In this document: positions 25,125 to 33,714 of the stretch, one piece after another
Layout of the letters: the number at the start of each line of letters is the position of its first letter
How positions within the stretch are numbered: the stretch's first letter is position 1
Assembly (NCBI GenBank): GCA_947648915.1
Contig: CANSPQ010000010.1
Span: forward strand, 1 to 42,500
DNA from: an uncultured Caryophanales bacterium
Lineage (GTDB): Bacteria; Bacillota_I; Bacilli_A; RF39; UBA660
DNA: 42,500 nt
Reading direction: 5' to 3'
Notes under the pieces: model-generated
Seen by the model: only the letters and a program-made list of their open reading frames with translations
What the model was told of the DNA's origin: nothing
The model's database searches: none
Position numbers and translations under genes: made by a program

Positions 25125-26203
25125 TTTATAATATATGGATTTTCTTCACTACCATCGCCACTTGTATATGCAATATCACCGGATAAATGTAATACAACAC
25201 TAAGTGCAGAAGTTCTATTGGTTCTCGTTTCAACTGCAATTCCATTAATTTTGTATGCATAGTTTGTTCGAGTAGAATCTCCTGTAACAGTCCAGAAATC
25301 TTGTGGTAAATCTGCCATCCAGTTATAGTTTACACAATTCATACTGGAAATATTGGTACACTGTGGATCAATACTTGCTAACATAATTTCACTCGCACGT
25401 GGTAACGCAAGTGGTTGATTTTCTAATATATTAGAGCATTCTACAGAATTATCATCTTCTGGAGTTCTTTTTCCAATGCATACATTATGCGAAATAATAT
25501 AAGATCGGTTTGTATCTGTGAAGAATTCTTCATCGTTATAACGTTTCACTACACTATCGCGAATACGACTTAATAAATAGTTGTTAATTCCATCAGAATC
25601 TTCTGATACGCTGTTGTATCTGTCGTCCCATTCCACATCTTCATTTTTAGCAATATGTAGTAATCGGATTGAATTATCAGAATTTACTTTGATAATTCTC
25701 CATGGTTCATTAGCAAACGTAACATAGTTATTTACATATTCACCACGGAAAATATATTCATTTCCAATTTGATATAATCCATTCCCAGAAATAACAATGT
25801 TAGCTGGATTTGTTATTTTAGATACGAGAGTTGCTGTTGTATAGTCCTCTCCACAGTTTAAATAAGGTAAATATAGATAAAAACCATTGTTATTCATTAC
25901 TGTAACAGATCCTGTACAAGTAGCATCTTTTTTTAATTGATCCAATGATTTCATATTTTTTGTTTCAACCAATTCTTCTACGGAAACAGTTACCTTTCCA
26001 CCGTCCTGTTTTGGTAAACTATCTTCTCTATCCTGATAATAAGATTGTGCTGCACTTTTCATTTTTTGTTCAAGCGCTGAAAATGACATTTTACGGCTAG
26101 TAAACATACTGGCAATCGCAATTACTAAAATGAAAAATACAATAATAATTCCTCCAAAAACAAATATCCTATTTTTTGCGTCTATTTTTTGTATCCATTT
26201 CAT
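25121..26203 (-). CDS. single-pass extracytoplasmic protein with pilin-like module
   Basis: 360 residues: a cytoplasmic basic start, one membrane segment (IFVFGGIIIVFFILVIAIASM), then an extracellular part. ATG 26203 is chosen because AGGAGGG precedes it. The first extracellular region (SAAQSYYQDREDSLP, VTVSVEEL, TCTGSVTV) resembles the soluble part of the pseudopilin at 1429; the rest contains EPWRIIKVNSDNSIRLLHI and an SGDGSEENPYIIK end, a pattern seen in large surface proteins of related gut bacteria. Several Cys could form disulfides. Function unknown. Confidence 0.7.
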   Translation of the reverse strand: MKWIQKIDAKNRIFVFGGIIIVFFILVIAIASMFTSRKMSFSALEQKMKSAAQSYYQDREDSLPKQDGGKVTVSVEELVETKNMKSLDQLKKDATCTGSVTVMNNNGFYLYLPYLNCGEDYTTATLVSKITNPANIVISGNGLYQIGNEYIFRGEYVNNYVTFANEPWRIIKVNSDNSIRLLHIAKNEDVEWDDRYNSVSEDSDGINNYLLSRIRDSVVKRYNDEEFFTDTNRSYIISHNVCIGKRTPEDDNSVECSNILENQPLALPRASEIMLASIDPQCTNISSMNCVNYNWMADLPQDFWTVTGDSTRTNYAYKINGIAVETRTNRTSALSVVLHLSGDIAYTSGDGSEENPYIIK

Positions 26204-26292
26204 AAATAGAACCCTCCTGTTCATATAGGATATTATAACAAATATTGTCTTTTAGTACAAGCAATTCTATCTTCTTTTTTGGTCTTTACATT

Positions 26293-26301
26293 CATATAGT
26301 A
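26293..26301 (+). promoter_or_regulatory. CATAnnnTA element before the DUF368 gene
   Basis: CATATAGTA just upstream of TTAGGTG; the -35 region has no clear match. TATAGT within it could also be a weak SigA -10. Confidence 0.35.
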
Positions 26302-26315
26302 TATTAGGTGATTTT

Positions 26316-27143
26316 GTGAAAAAGGAATGCAGTCTAGTATTAAAGGGAATGTTGATTGGTCTAGGGAAAGTAATACCAGGTATTAGTGGCAGTTTGATAG
26401 CGGTGAGCCTTGGAGTATATGAAAAAGCAATTGATGCGATTAGTCACTTTTTTAAGAATATAAAAGAAAATATTGTTTTTTTAGGTACATTAGCACTCGG
26501 TCTTATCTTATCAATTGCTTTTGGAAGTAAAATCGTTATTTATTTACTTGAATTTTGTTATGTACCAACGATGCTTTTGTTTATCGGCTTTATTGCAGGT
26601 GTTTTTCCAAGCTTATATCAAAAAATACAAAATCATGATAAAAAGTTAATCGCTTTCTTTTTTCTAGCTGTTTTTGGGGTATTATGTTTGAATTATTTTT
26701 CTAGTAATTCCAATTTTTATCCACAGAAAAGTATGGGTTCTTATATTACAATATTAGGAATTGGTTTTTTAGATGCAGCTACTATGGTGATTCCAGGCAT
26801 CAGTGGGACAGCTATTTTTATGATATTGGGTTGTTATTCTTTTGTTTTAAATTTATTTGGGAGTCTTTCTAATTTACAAGAAATATATTCCAACTTATCT
26901 TATTTTATCTTTTTTGGACTGGGTCTTATGTTAGGTGTAATTTTGGTATCAAAACTGATGTATTATTGCTTTCAGAACTATAAGAATATCACATATGCCT
27001 TTATTATGGGATTCACGATTTCTTCCATTATCGTATTGCTACAAAAGGTATTTGCTTCTAGTTATACCCTTTTGGATTTGGTAATTGGGATTGTTCTTGC
27101 AATGATTGGGTATCGTTTTTCTATCAAGTTTGGGGGAGATTAA
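26316..27143 (+). CDS. DUF368 family membrane protein (polyprenyl-phosphate translocase PopT-like)
   Basis: 275 residues with about eight membrane segments and two inverted repeats of the family motif: GLGKVIPGISGSLIAVSLGVY near the N terminus and DAATMVIPGISGTAIFMILGCY in the middle. DUF368 members have been shown to return undecaprenyl phosphate across the membrane for wall synthesis; assignment here is by family. GTG start 26316 follows TTAGGTGATT. Confidence 0.85.
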   Translation: MKKECSLVLKGMLIGLGKVIPGISGSLIAVSLGVYEKAIDAISHFFKNIKENIVFLGTLALGLILSIAFGSKIVIYLLEFCYVPTMLLFIGFIAGVFPSLYQKIQNHDKKLIAFFFLAVFGVLCLNYFSSNSNFYPQKSMGSYITILGIGFLDAATMVIPGISGTAIFMILGCYSFVLNLFGSLSNLQEIYSNLSYFIFFGLGLMLGVILVSKLMYYCFQNYKNITYAFIMGFTISSIIVLLQKVFASSYTLLDLVIGIVLAMIGYRFSIKFGGD

Positions 27144-27162
27144 CATTTTATAAAAGTAGAAA

Positions 27163-27171
27163 CATATACTA
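27163..27171 (+). promoter_or_regulatory. CATAnnnTA element before the gene at 27188
   Basis: CATATACTA followed by TTGAGGTG; an AC lies 18 bp upstream, one base more than the usual SigK spacing. Confidence 0.35.
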
Positions 27172-27187
27172 TATTGAGGTGAATCGT

Positions 27188-27508
27188 ATGGATAAAAAAT
27201 TACCAGGAATTTTTGCCAATAAAATTGATAAACCACTTGGAAATAATGAAAAAGTTGCTTATGGTGCAAAGGAAAAACAGGTAGAAAAAGAGGATAGAAG
27301 TGTTGGTATAACAGGTAAAAATATCAATCAAAAAATACGTGATATTTTTGCTTCTCCTAGATATGTATATAAAGCTGATGTAAAAATTGTGACGAAAAAT
27401 GGAACATTTACAAAGAAAATTATTGGACAAAATAATACTCACTTGATTACAATTGATAATGAATTGTTTCCTATCTCCGATATTATTGACATTGCCTTTG
27501 TAGATTAG
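27188..27508 (+). CDS. conserved small protein, unknown function
   Basis: 106 residues, soluble. The N-terminal half is polar and lysine-rich (MDKKLPGIFANKIDKPLG), the C-terminal half has alternating beta-strand pattern (ADVKIVTKNGTFTKKIIGQ, LITIDNELFPISDIIDIAFVD), which could be a small barrel. ATG 27188 is preferred over GTG 27179 because GAGGTG lies before it. The CATAnnnTA element suggests sporulation expression. I do not recognise the family. Confidence 0.7.
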   Translation: MDKKLPGIFANKIDKPLGNNEKVAYGAKEKQVEKEDRSVGITGKNINQKIRDIFASPRYVYKADVKIVTKNGTFTKKIIGQNNTHLITIDNELFPISDIIDIAFVD

Positions 27509-27583
27509 ATACACGATATTTCGTGTATTTTTGTTATAGATAAAAATATGTGTTATAATGAGTATATTTCAGGAGGTGATTTT

Positions 27584-28125
27584 ATGTTTGACATAGATTT
27601 ATTTTCTAATTTAGAACCGATTGATATTACACCTTTGTTAATAGAAATTGATTTGCCAATTCGCCTTGTTAATAGATTAAAAAAAGAAAAATTTTACAAT
27701 ATGGAATCTTTTTATAAAGCAGTGGAAAATTTAAAATTGAAGTATATGAGTTCTTACCTTTTTCCTAATGAATATGTTTTCTTTTATCCACAGATAAGAG
27801 AAAGACATGCCCTAACCGATTTAACATGTTGTTTATCAGGTAGTAGAATTCAAAAAGGATCTTTGTATTGTAGTTATAGCCCTTTCATAGAAAATTTGGA
27901 GCGAGGGGGGTATACACTATTTTTAAACGAGTACCTGTAGAAGGTTGTTATATTGATTATTTACCACAGGATTTATTTACTTACGAAGAGTGGTGTTACC
28001 GATTGAAAAACAGTTATTATGGAAATAGTGATGGTCCAATTGACTTTTATTTTTTGAGTTGCCAGATAGGGGATAATGGGCTTGATTTGCATCGGTTAGG
28101 AAAATCGAAACAAAAGATACGTTAA
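27584..28125 (+). pseudogene. unknown protein interrupted by a frameshift in a G6 run
   Basis: ATG 27584 follows AGGAGGTGATTTT. The frame runs to 27940, but the natural continuation is in the next frame: after LERGG the shifted frame reads YTIFKRVPVEGCYIDYLPQ and stays open to the TAA at 28123-28125. That second frame has no normal start codon, and one added base in the GGGGGG at 27905-27910 joins both into about 180 residues. The middle has a Cys-containing segment (TCCLSGSRIQKGSLYCSY) that could bind metal. Assembly error, decay or phase variation could explain the break. Family not recognised. Confidence 0.65.
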
Positions 28126-28135
28126 CATTTTTTAT

Positions 28136-28161
28136 AGATTGTTTCTAGGACAATCTTTTTG
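28136..28161 (+). terminator. terminator after the frameshifted gene
   Basis: AGATTGT, 7-nt loop, ACAATCT and a T run. Confidence 0.8.
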
Positions 28162-28218
28162 TCTTTTTAAAAGGAAAATGACAACTTCTTTACTATGTTA
28201 ATAGTGAGGAGGTAAAAT

Positions 28219-29046
28219 ATGTCAAAATTTTATAATGGCTGTTATGATGTTGTATTCAAAACAGTCCTATGCGATGAGAATAATCCCTATATGTTAATGC
28301 ATTTCTTAGAACCGATTATCAAGGAAAAAATAGAGAATATCGAGTTTTTACAAAATGAACTGAAAGTAAATGATGTAAATGAAAGAAGAAAAATAATTGA
28401 TTTACTAGTAAAAACCAAAAGTAAATATATACATGTAGAATTAAATCAAAATTACAAAGAATACTTACATGTTAGAAATTTTTGCTTTTTTACCAATATT
28501 TATTCCAAAAATACACGAAAAGGAAATGCGTATGATTTGGTAAGTGAATATTTACACATAGATTTATCTTATGGAATGCCTGATGAAAAAGAATATCGAG
28601 AGTATTATGTAATGGATAAAGATGGCTATTTGTATATAAAAAATATGAAAATCATTGAATACAATATGGATAGAATTACAAAGTATTGGTATAATGGAGA
28701 TAAGAAGAAGATAGAAGAATATAAATATCTCATTATGTTGGGATTGGATAGAGATTCATTAAATACATTAGCGGAAGGAGACAAGTACATGGAAGAATAT
28801 ACGAAGAAAGTAGAAGAGTTAAATGATAGAGATGCCTATACTCCATGGATTACACCAGAAGAAGATGCACAGATGATACTCAATACCGAAAAACATATAT
28901 CATTTGATCAAGGAGTTGCACAAGGAAAAGATAACAGAAATATTGAAATTGCAAAAGCGCTTTTAAAAAAGGGCGTGAGTATGGAACTTATTTCAGAAAC
29001 AATTGGTCTTTCGTTGGAACAATTAAATCAATTAAAGGAAGCATAA
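28219..29046 (+). CDS. Rpn-family PD-(D/E)XK nuclease/transposase-like protein
   Basis: 275 residues. The nuclease core has RRKIIDLLVKTKSKYIHVELNQ, with Asp61 and Glu74-x-Asn76 as the PD-(D/E)XK-type residues. The C-terminal VAQGKDNRNIEIAKALLKKGVSMELISETIGLSLEQLNQL is the helical tail seen on these proteins. Relatives (RpnA) promote recombination; many are annotated as transposases, but there are no inverted repeats here to mark an insertion sequence. GTGAGGAGG precedes the ATG. Confidence 0.85.
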   Translation: MSKFYNGCYDVVFKTVLCDENNPYMLMHFLEPIIKEKIENIEFLQNELKVNDVNERRKIIDLLVKTKSKYIHVELNQNYKEYLHVRNFCFFTNIYSKNTRKGNAYDLVSEYLHIDLSYGMPDEKEYREYYVMDKDGYLYIKNMKIIEYNMDRITKYWYNGDKKKIEEYKYLIMLGLDRDSLNTLAEGDKYMEEYTKKVEELNDRDAYTPWITPEEDAQMILNTEKHISFDQGVAQGKDNRNIEIAKALLKKGVSMELISETIGLSLEQLNQLKEA

Positions 29047-29054
29047 ATTCATAT

Positions 29055-29080
29055 CAAAAAAATAGGCTGAGCCTATTTTT
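29055..29080. terminator. bidirectional terminator between rpn-like and coat genes
   Basis: AAAAATAGGC, loop TGA, GCCTATTTTT. Confidence 0.85.
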
Positions 29081-29531
29081 ATATACATTCAACAAATGTA
29101 TCTTGTAAGCATTTGATTACACAAACACAATTTAGATTCATTGTGAAGAATGAATTTGTTGCTACATAAGGAATTGTAGCAGCCTCTGCAGCATCAGGAT
29201 TTGGTGCCAATACTCTAAAAGTAGCGCAGCATCCATCTATTTTTTCAACTCTAAATACGTTTGAGCAAACTGCTCCAGCGTCACCACATACAACTGCTTC
29301 TTTTGTAGTTGGCATTGACCATGGTGTTCCGTTTCCACAGCAGGTATATAGCATAATTGGTCTTGTGTTACAATTTAAGCTTGTTGTAGAGCATCCTAAG
29401 AATCCACGATCACAAGTATCTAGGCAACATCCATCTGCACAGTTTGCATTTTGTTGAAGAATACAAATAACAGTTAATATTTCAGCGATGCATTTGCAGT
29501 CATTGCTATTGTTGTTATTGTTTTCACACAT
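29079..29531 (-). CDS. cotZ: spore coat protein, CotZ/CotY/ExsY-type
   Basis: 150 residues, very Cys-rich, forming cross-linked crust or exosporium base layers. Family landmarks: DCKCIAEILTVICILQQ, CDRGFLGC, NTRPIMLYTCCGNGTPW, SNVFRVEKIDGCCATFRVL and the end LNCVCVIKCLQDTFVEC. The frame is open upstream, but ATG 29531 follows AAGGGGTGG. It stands alone on the minus strand. It is the clearest single marker of sporulation in the window; CotY and CotZ cannot be told apart here. Confidence 0.92.
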   Translation of the reverse strand: MCENNNNNSNDCKCIAEILTVICILQQNANCADGCCLDTCDRGFLGCSTTSLNCNTRPIMLYTCCGNGTPWSMPTTKEAVVCGDAGAVCSNVFRVEKIDGCCATFRVLAPNPDAAEAATIPYVATNSFFTMNLNCVCVIKCLQDTFVECI

Positions 29532-29684
29532 ATAATCCACCCCTTCTTTTATATTCAATATAGCATATTCCACTTTTTTCAAATGGTGTCGCACAAATGC
29601 CCTATAAACGAATGAAATACGTCAAAAGTTTATCTTCTATAGTAAAAATGGGTGGTTTGAAGTATAATATATTTGAGGTGTCAT

Positions 29685-30944
29685 ATGAAAAGAGCAATTG
29701 TCCTATCTGGTGGTGGATCAAAAGGTGCCTATCAAATTGGTGTTTGGAAAGCCCTTAGAAAATTAAATATAACATATGATATTGTAACGGGTACTTCGGT
29801 TGGGGCTTTGAATGCAGCTTTGATGGTGCAAAAGGACTATATGAAAGCTTTATGGTTATGGTTTAATATGGATTTTAATCGAATCTTTGCTGATAAAATA
29901 GATGCGGACTATAATACCAAAGAAGGTAAAAATACAATATTGCATACCTATGCTCAGGCCATATTAGGTGGTGGCATGCACATTGAGCAATTGGAACATA
30001 CAGTAGAAAAAGCTTTGAATGTGAAAAAAATATACAGGTCTCCCATCGATTTAGGAATTGTAACTGTTAAAGTACCTAGTTTGAAGCCAATTCTATTACA
30101 AAAGAAAGATATCCCAAAAGAACAACTGAAAGATTATTTAATTGCGTCTGCCTCTTGTTATCCTGCATTCCAAAAGAAAAAAATTGGTGATGCTATTTAT
30201 ATTGATGGCGGACTTTATGATAATTTGCCAATTAATCTTGCAATCCAAATGGGAGCGACAGAAGTGATTGCGGTTGATTTAGAGGAAATTGGTTTTAAGA
30301 AAAAGGTAAAGAATAAGGAAATTCCAATTGTTACAATTTCTCCCAATAATAAAATCGGGTCTTTCCTTGTTTTTGACAAACATATGGCGAGAAGATGTAT
30401 TCGATTTGGATACAATGATACGATGAAAGTATATCAAAAATTGGACGGGAATATTTTTACGTTTAAAAAAGGACATTTACAGAAAAATTATGATTTCTAT
30501 TTTTCATCTTTTTTAAAATATTTTAATCGCTATTTATGTTCTTCTAAAAATATCATTTTGGATAACTTGATTAAAATATCCGTTTTGAAACATTTTTTAA
30601 TTACTCCGGATGCAAAGGTAACTTATCAAGATTGGAATCGGGAAATCGAGCGCCTTGGAAAAAGTTTTGGTATGGAGGAAACCAAAGTATATAGTATGCA
30701 AAAATGGAATGATGAAATATTAAAACGTTATCAGTCACTAGAACAAGATAAAACAATTGAAAATAAGATTAAAAAAAATCAATTTAAAAAATTATTTTCG
30801 AGTGCTTCTATGATAGAATACTTGTGTGAACTCATGAAAAAGGATACAATAAATACAAAGAAGTTATATCGTTTATCTTTGTTATTTCCTCATGAATTTT
30901 TACAAGCAGTTTATATTCGAACGATAAGTGGTGATGTGATATGA
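29685..30944 (+). CDS. patatin-like phospholipase
   Basis: 419 residues. The oxyanion motif GGGSKGAY (9-16), nucleophile elbow GTSVG (Ser38) and catalytic Asp174 in DGGLYDN form the Ser-Asp dyad of patatins. A C-terminal extension of over 200 residues, rich in Lys and aromatic residues, has no recognised domain. ATG 29685 is preferred because GAGGTG precedes it; the in-frame TTG at 29673 would leave no ribosome site. No signal peptide, so it acts at the inner membrane face. It overlaps the next gene by ATGA. Confidence 0.88.
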   Translation: MKRAIVLSGGGSKGAYQIGVWKALRKLNITYDIVTGTSVGALNAALMVQKDYMKALWLWFNMDFNRIFADKIDADYNTKEGKNTILHTYAQAILGGGMHIEQLEHTVEKALNVKKIYRSPIDLGIVTVKVPSLKPILLQKKDIPKEQLKDYLIASASCYPAFQKKKIGDAIYIDGGLYDNLPINLAIQMGATEVIAVDLEEIGFKKKVKNKEIPIVTISPNNKIGSFLVFDKHMARRCIRFGYNDTMKVYQKLDGNIFTFKKGHLQKNYDFYFSSFLKYFNRYLCSSKNIILDNLIKISVLKHFLITPDAKVTYQDWNREIERLGKSFGMEETKVYSMQKWNDEILKRYQSLEQDKTIENKIKKNQFKKLFSSASMIEYLCELMKKDTINTKKLYRLSLLFPHEFLQAVYIRTISGDVI

Positions 30945-32191
30945 AAAAATTAGTTTATATATTCCTATTATTATGTGTTATTTATTTTGGAATTTTATTT
31001 TGTAAAAATAAATTAGGAAACGGACATACCATTTCTTATATTGTAAATACACAAAATGAAAAATTTGAGATTACAGAGGTGTATCACAAAAAGACAAGAA
31101 ATCAGGTAGCTGGTTATCATCTTGAGATTCAAATGGGTGATACTATTTTTCCAATAGAGATGTTATCTTCAAAAGAAAAAAGTAAAATTGTAGAATCTGT
31201 TTATGGCTTTGAGAATGATCAGTATCAATGTATCTATCCTATTGGTAGTCATTTATCCAAACTAGATGTAGTATGTCAAAAAGATAATACAATTTATCCC
31301 TATCAAACAATAGCTGGAATAGATTCAGAGGTGGATTCCTTTGTTGCGACTTTGGATTCGGTAGGATATGATAAAACTCAGTTTATGGATCGTAGGAGTA
31401 TTTTAAAATCGGTGAAAGGTATTTCTATTTATGACAATCTGATACAGAATCATAGAATTGCAATCGAAAATTATAAAGGTATTTATCTATTGGATTCTAA
31501 AGATTTATTACGTGAAAAACAATTGTTTCAAAATGACGTGTATCAAAAAAGTGTAGCGTTATTTTACAATAACTATTACATTGTTGCAGATTACAATGAA
31601 AAATATGAATTTCATGAATTTTCTGTAATCAATTTAAGTAACCAGAAGGTGACAAAAATTGTTTCTAATCAAGCGATTTCTTTTGATTCTTATATGCAGG
31701 GTATCTTAGATAATGCAATTTATCTATTAGATCGTACTAATAAAAAACAATATAAAATTGATTTATCTAATAAAACAGTTACCAAAGTAGGAGATGTTGA
31801 TTCTGGAGTACAAATTTATGATGCTTCTAAGTGGAAAACAATGACGATGTATGATGCATTAAAACAGAATACCTATTTTGTACCTTACGATTTGCCAGAA
31901 GAAATTCAGGGTTACGAACATATTGATGTAACAGATGATTTTTATTATGGATACCAATTGGTAGAAGGGGGGTATGCTGTTTATCGTATCTCTAAACAAA
32001 TGCCAACCATTCGTTATTATATTACAACCATAAAAGAAAGAAACCAAGTAATTTACCTATCTGATTATCTATATTTTATGGATAATGGATGTCTTTACTA
32101 TTATCATGATACAACGGGAGTTCGTTTGGTTTTACAAAATCCAGAATTTGCTTTCAATACGAGCTTACAATTTGGAGTATATGAGATATAA
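30941..32191 (+). CDS. membrane-anchored extracytoplasmic protein, possible beta-propeller
   Basis: 416 residues: one N-terminal membrane segment (LVYIFLLLCVIYFGILFC), then a long extracellular region with repeating short strands (GIYLLDSKDL, NNYYIVADYNEKYEFHEFSV, AIYLLDRTNKKQYKIDLSNK, YLYFMDNGCLYYYHD), consistent with a beta-propeller. The start overlaps the patatin stop (ATGA), so the two are translated together. A functional pairing of lipase and surface sensor is possible but only inferred. Family not recognised. Confidence 0.72.
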   Translation: MKKLVYIFLLLCVIYFGILFCKNKLGNGHTISYIVNTQNEKFEITEVYHKKTRNQVAGYHLEIQMGDTIFPIEMLSSKEKSKIVESVYGFENDQYQCIYPIGSHLSKLDVVCQKDNTIYPYQTIAGIDSEVDSFVATLDSVGYDKTQFMDRRSILKSVKGISIYDNLIQNHRIAIENYKGIYLLDSKDLLREKQLFQNDVYQKSVALFYNNYYIVADYNEKYEFHEFSVINLSNQKVTKIVSNQAISFDSYMQGILDNAIYLLDRTNKKQYKIDLSNKTVTKVGDVDSGVQIYDASKWKTMTMYDALKQNTYFVPYDLPEEIQGYEHIDVTDDFYYGYQLVEGGYAVYRISKQMPTIRYYITTIKERNQVIYLSDYLYFMDNGCLYYYHDTTGVRLVLQNPEFAFNTSLQFGVYEI

Positions 32192-32220
32192 AAGAAACAG
32201 TGACCCAAGTTTCTTTTTTT
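32191..32220 (+). terminator. terminator of the patatin operon
   Basis: AAAGAAAC pairs with GTTTCTTT across a 10-nt loop, followed by T7. Confidence 0.75.
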
Positions 32221-32229
32221 CATATATTA
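32221..32229 (+). promoter_or_regulatory. SigK-like -10 of the triple-LysM gene
   Basis: CATATATTA with AC 16 bp upstream; it overlaps the end of the preceding terminator's T run. Confidence 0.45.
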
Positions 32230-32245
32230 TATTGAGGTGATTGAT

Positions 32246-32692
32246 ATGTATAAAGTATATCAAGTACAAGGTGGAGATACCATAGAAAGAATTGCAGACT
32301 TATTTCATACCAATACGGATACTATACGAAGACTCAATGGAATTACAGGCAGTGTGATGTTAAGACTAGGAAGTTTTTTGATTGTTCCAGTAGAAGAAGA
32401 TAATTTATTTGATACTTATATTGTACAAAAGGGAGATAATATGTATGCACTTGCTAGAACCTACAATGTAGATTATGATATGTTACTCGAACTCAATGGT
32501 TTAGATGCGGATGATTATATTTATCCTGGACAAGAAATTTTAATCCCAAAAAAGGGTGTTAAAATGTATCGGGTAAAAGATGGAGATACCGTAGAATCTG
32601 TGTCAAATAATTTAAACACAGATTATGCAGAACTTTCTAAATATAATAAGAATTTATTTTTAATGCCAGATCAGATTTTATTTTATCAATAA
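32246..32692 (+). CDS. protein of three LysM domains
   Basis: 148 residues consisting almost wholly of three LysM repeats starting YKVYQVQGGDTIERIA, YIVQKGDNMYALAR and YRVKDGDTVESVSN. There is no signal peptide or catalytic domain. Such proteins are common in spore coats (SafA/SpoVID-type anchoring) and bind peptidoglycan or cortex. ATG 32246 follows GAGGTGATT. The SigK-like element supports a mother-cell role. Confidence 0.85.
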   Translation: MYKVYQVQGGDTIERIADLFHTNTDTIRRLNGITGSVMLRLGSFLIVPVEEDNLFDTYIVQKGDNMYALARTYNVDYDMLLELNGLDADDYIYPGQEILIPKKGVKMYRVKDGDTVESVSNNLNTDYAELSKYNKNLFLMPDQILFYQ

Positions 32693-32713
32693 GTCTATTT
32701 ATTAGACTTTTTT
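32691..32713 (+). terminator. terminator of the triple-LysM gene
   Basis: AAGTCTA, 5-nt loop, TAGACTT and a T run; it overlaps the stop codon. Confidence 0.8.
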
Positions 32714-32780
32714 GTTGGAATAGTCTAGTAATTTATAAAATGTATGATATAATATATTTAATAGAATAGAGGCGCTATTT

Positions 32781-33194
32781 ATGAAAAAAATTGGAATTGG
32801 ATTTCTGATAACAATATTTTTATTGGGAATGGCAGGTTGTGGATGTTCTAAAACCAATGAGCCAAAGCCAGAAGAAAATAAGACACATGGAAATACCAAT
32901 GAAGGTGTTATTAAAGATCAAGAATTGGGTGATTTAAAATTTACCAATACTGCTTTGGTCATGGAAGATGGTATGTCGAGATTAACGACTTTGGTTACCA
33001 ATAATTCTGATGAAGATATTCAAGTTGAAACTTTTGATATTATAGTAAAAGATGTAAATGGTAATACAATTGTCGTTTTACAAGGATATGTTGGTGGGGT
33101 TGTACCAAAAAGGGAAATTAGAGAGGTAGTAACAGAATGTTCCATTGATCTTTCTCATGCAACAAATATCGAATATAGTATTCGAAATGAATAA
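32781..33194 (+). CDS. lipoprotein with FxLYD-like domain
   Basis: 137 residues. Lipobox LGMAGC at the N terminus, a polar linker, then an immunoglobulin-like beta domain (LKFTNTALVMEDGMSRLTTLVTNNS, VKDVNGNTIVVLQGYVGGVVPKRE) resembling FxLYD domains. Extracellular, membrane-tethered. Function unknown. GAGGCG ribosome site; a terminator separates it from the next lipoprotein. Confidence 0.78.
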   Translation: MKKIGIGFLITIFLLGMAGCGCSKTNEPKPEENKTHGNTNEGVIKDQELGDLKFTNTALVMEDGMSRLTTLVTNNSDEDIQVETFDIIVKDVNGNTIVVLQGYVGGVVPKREIREVVTECSIDLSHATNIEYSIRNE

Positions 33195-33219
33195 GAGATG
33201 TACAAAAGCATCTTTTATT
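33194..33219 (+). terminator. terminator of the FxLYD lipoprotein gene
   Basis: AGATG, 8-nt loop, CATCT, then TTTATTTTG; modest stem. Confidence 0.6.
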
Positions 33220-33263
33220 TTGTTTTGATTTATTATATAATGTGAATAATATGAGGTGAAATT

Positions 33264-33710
33264 ATGAAACGAATATTATTATACTTAACCATTTTTCTGC
33301 TTTTGACAGGATGCGCATCTAACAAGGAAACAAAATCGTATATAGAAATTGATTATAAGGAATATCAACAAAAATTAGAAAATAAAGAGACTTTTGCTCT
33401 TTACATTGGTTCCGCGACATGTAGTCATTGTCAAGACCTAAAACCAATTTTAGAAAAGGTAATTACCAATTATGACTTAGAAATTTATTACATTGATTTG
33501 AATAAATTAGTTGTTACAGAGTATATAGATGGTAATAAGGTTGTAGATGAAACAAAGTATAAAGAAGTTTGGAATACATCTAATCTTACTGGTACGCCAA
33601 CTATTGTGTTTGTATCAGATGGAAAAATTAAGTTATTTCCAAGAATTGTGGGCGCGGTTTCAGAATCTGTACTCATTGATAAATTAAAATCCGCAGGATA
33701 TATAAGGTGA
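33264..33710 (+). CDS. thioredoxin-like lipoprotein (CSHC)
   Basis: 148 residues. Lipobox LLTGC (Cys17) and then a thioredoxin fold with the redox motif CSHC in GSATCSHCQDLKP and the cis-Pro loop LTGTPTIVFV. It is an extracytoplasmic thiol-disulfide protein of TlpA/PedC type. GAGGTG precedes the ATG. Four bases separate its stop from the Clp-like ATPase gene, so they are co-transcribed. Confidence 0.85.
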   Translation: MKRILLYLTIFLLLTGCASNKETKSYIEIDYKEYQQKLENKETFALYIGSATCSHCQDLKPILEKVITNYDLEIYYIDLNKLVVTEYIDGNKVVDETKYKEVWNTSNLTGTPTIVFVSDGKIKLFPRIVGAVSESVLIDKLKSAGYIR

Positions 33711-33714
33711 GACT

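Noticed and set aside
27919-28125. Independent second gene starting at an ATT codon after the G6 run
   Set aside because: ATT starts are very rare; the frame reads as the continuation of the upstream protein, so a frameshift is simpler.
28219-29046. Insertion sequence based on the transposase-like annotation
   Set aside because: The product is an Rpn-type PD-(D/E)XK nuclease and no flanking inverted repeats or target duplications were seen.
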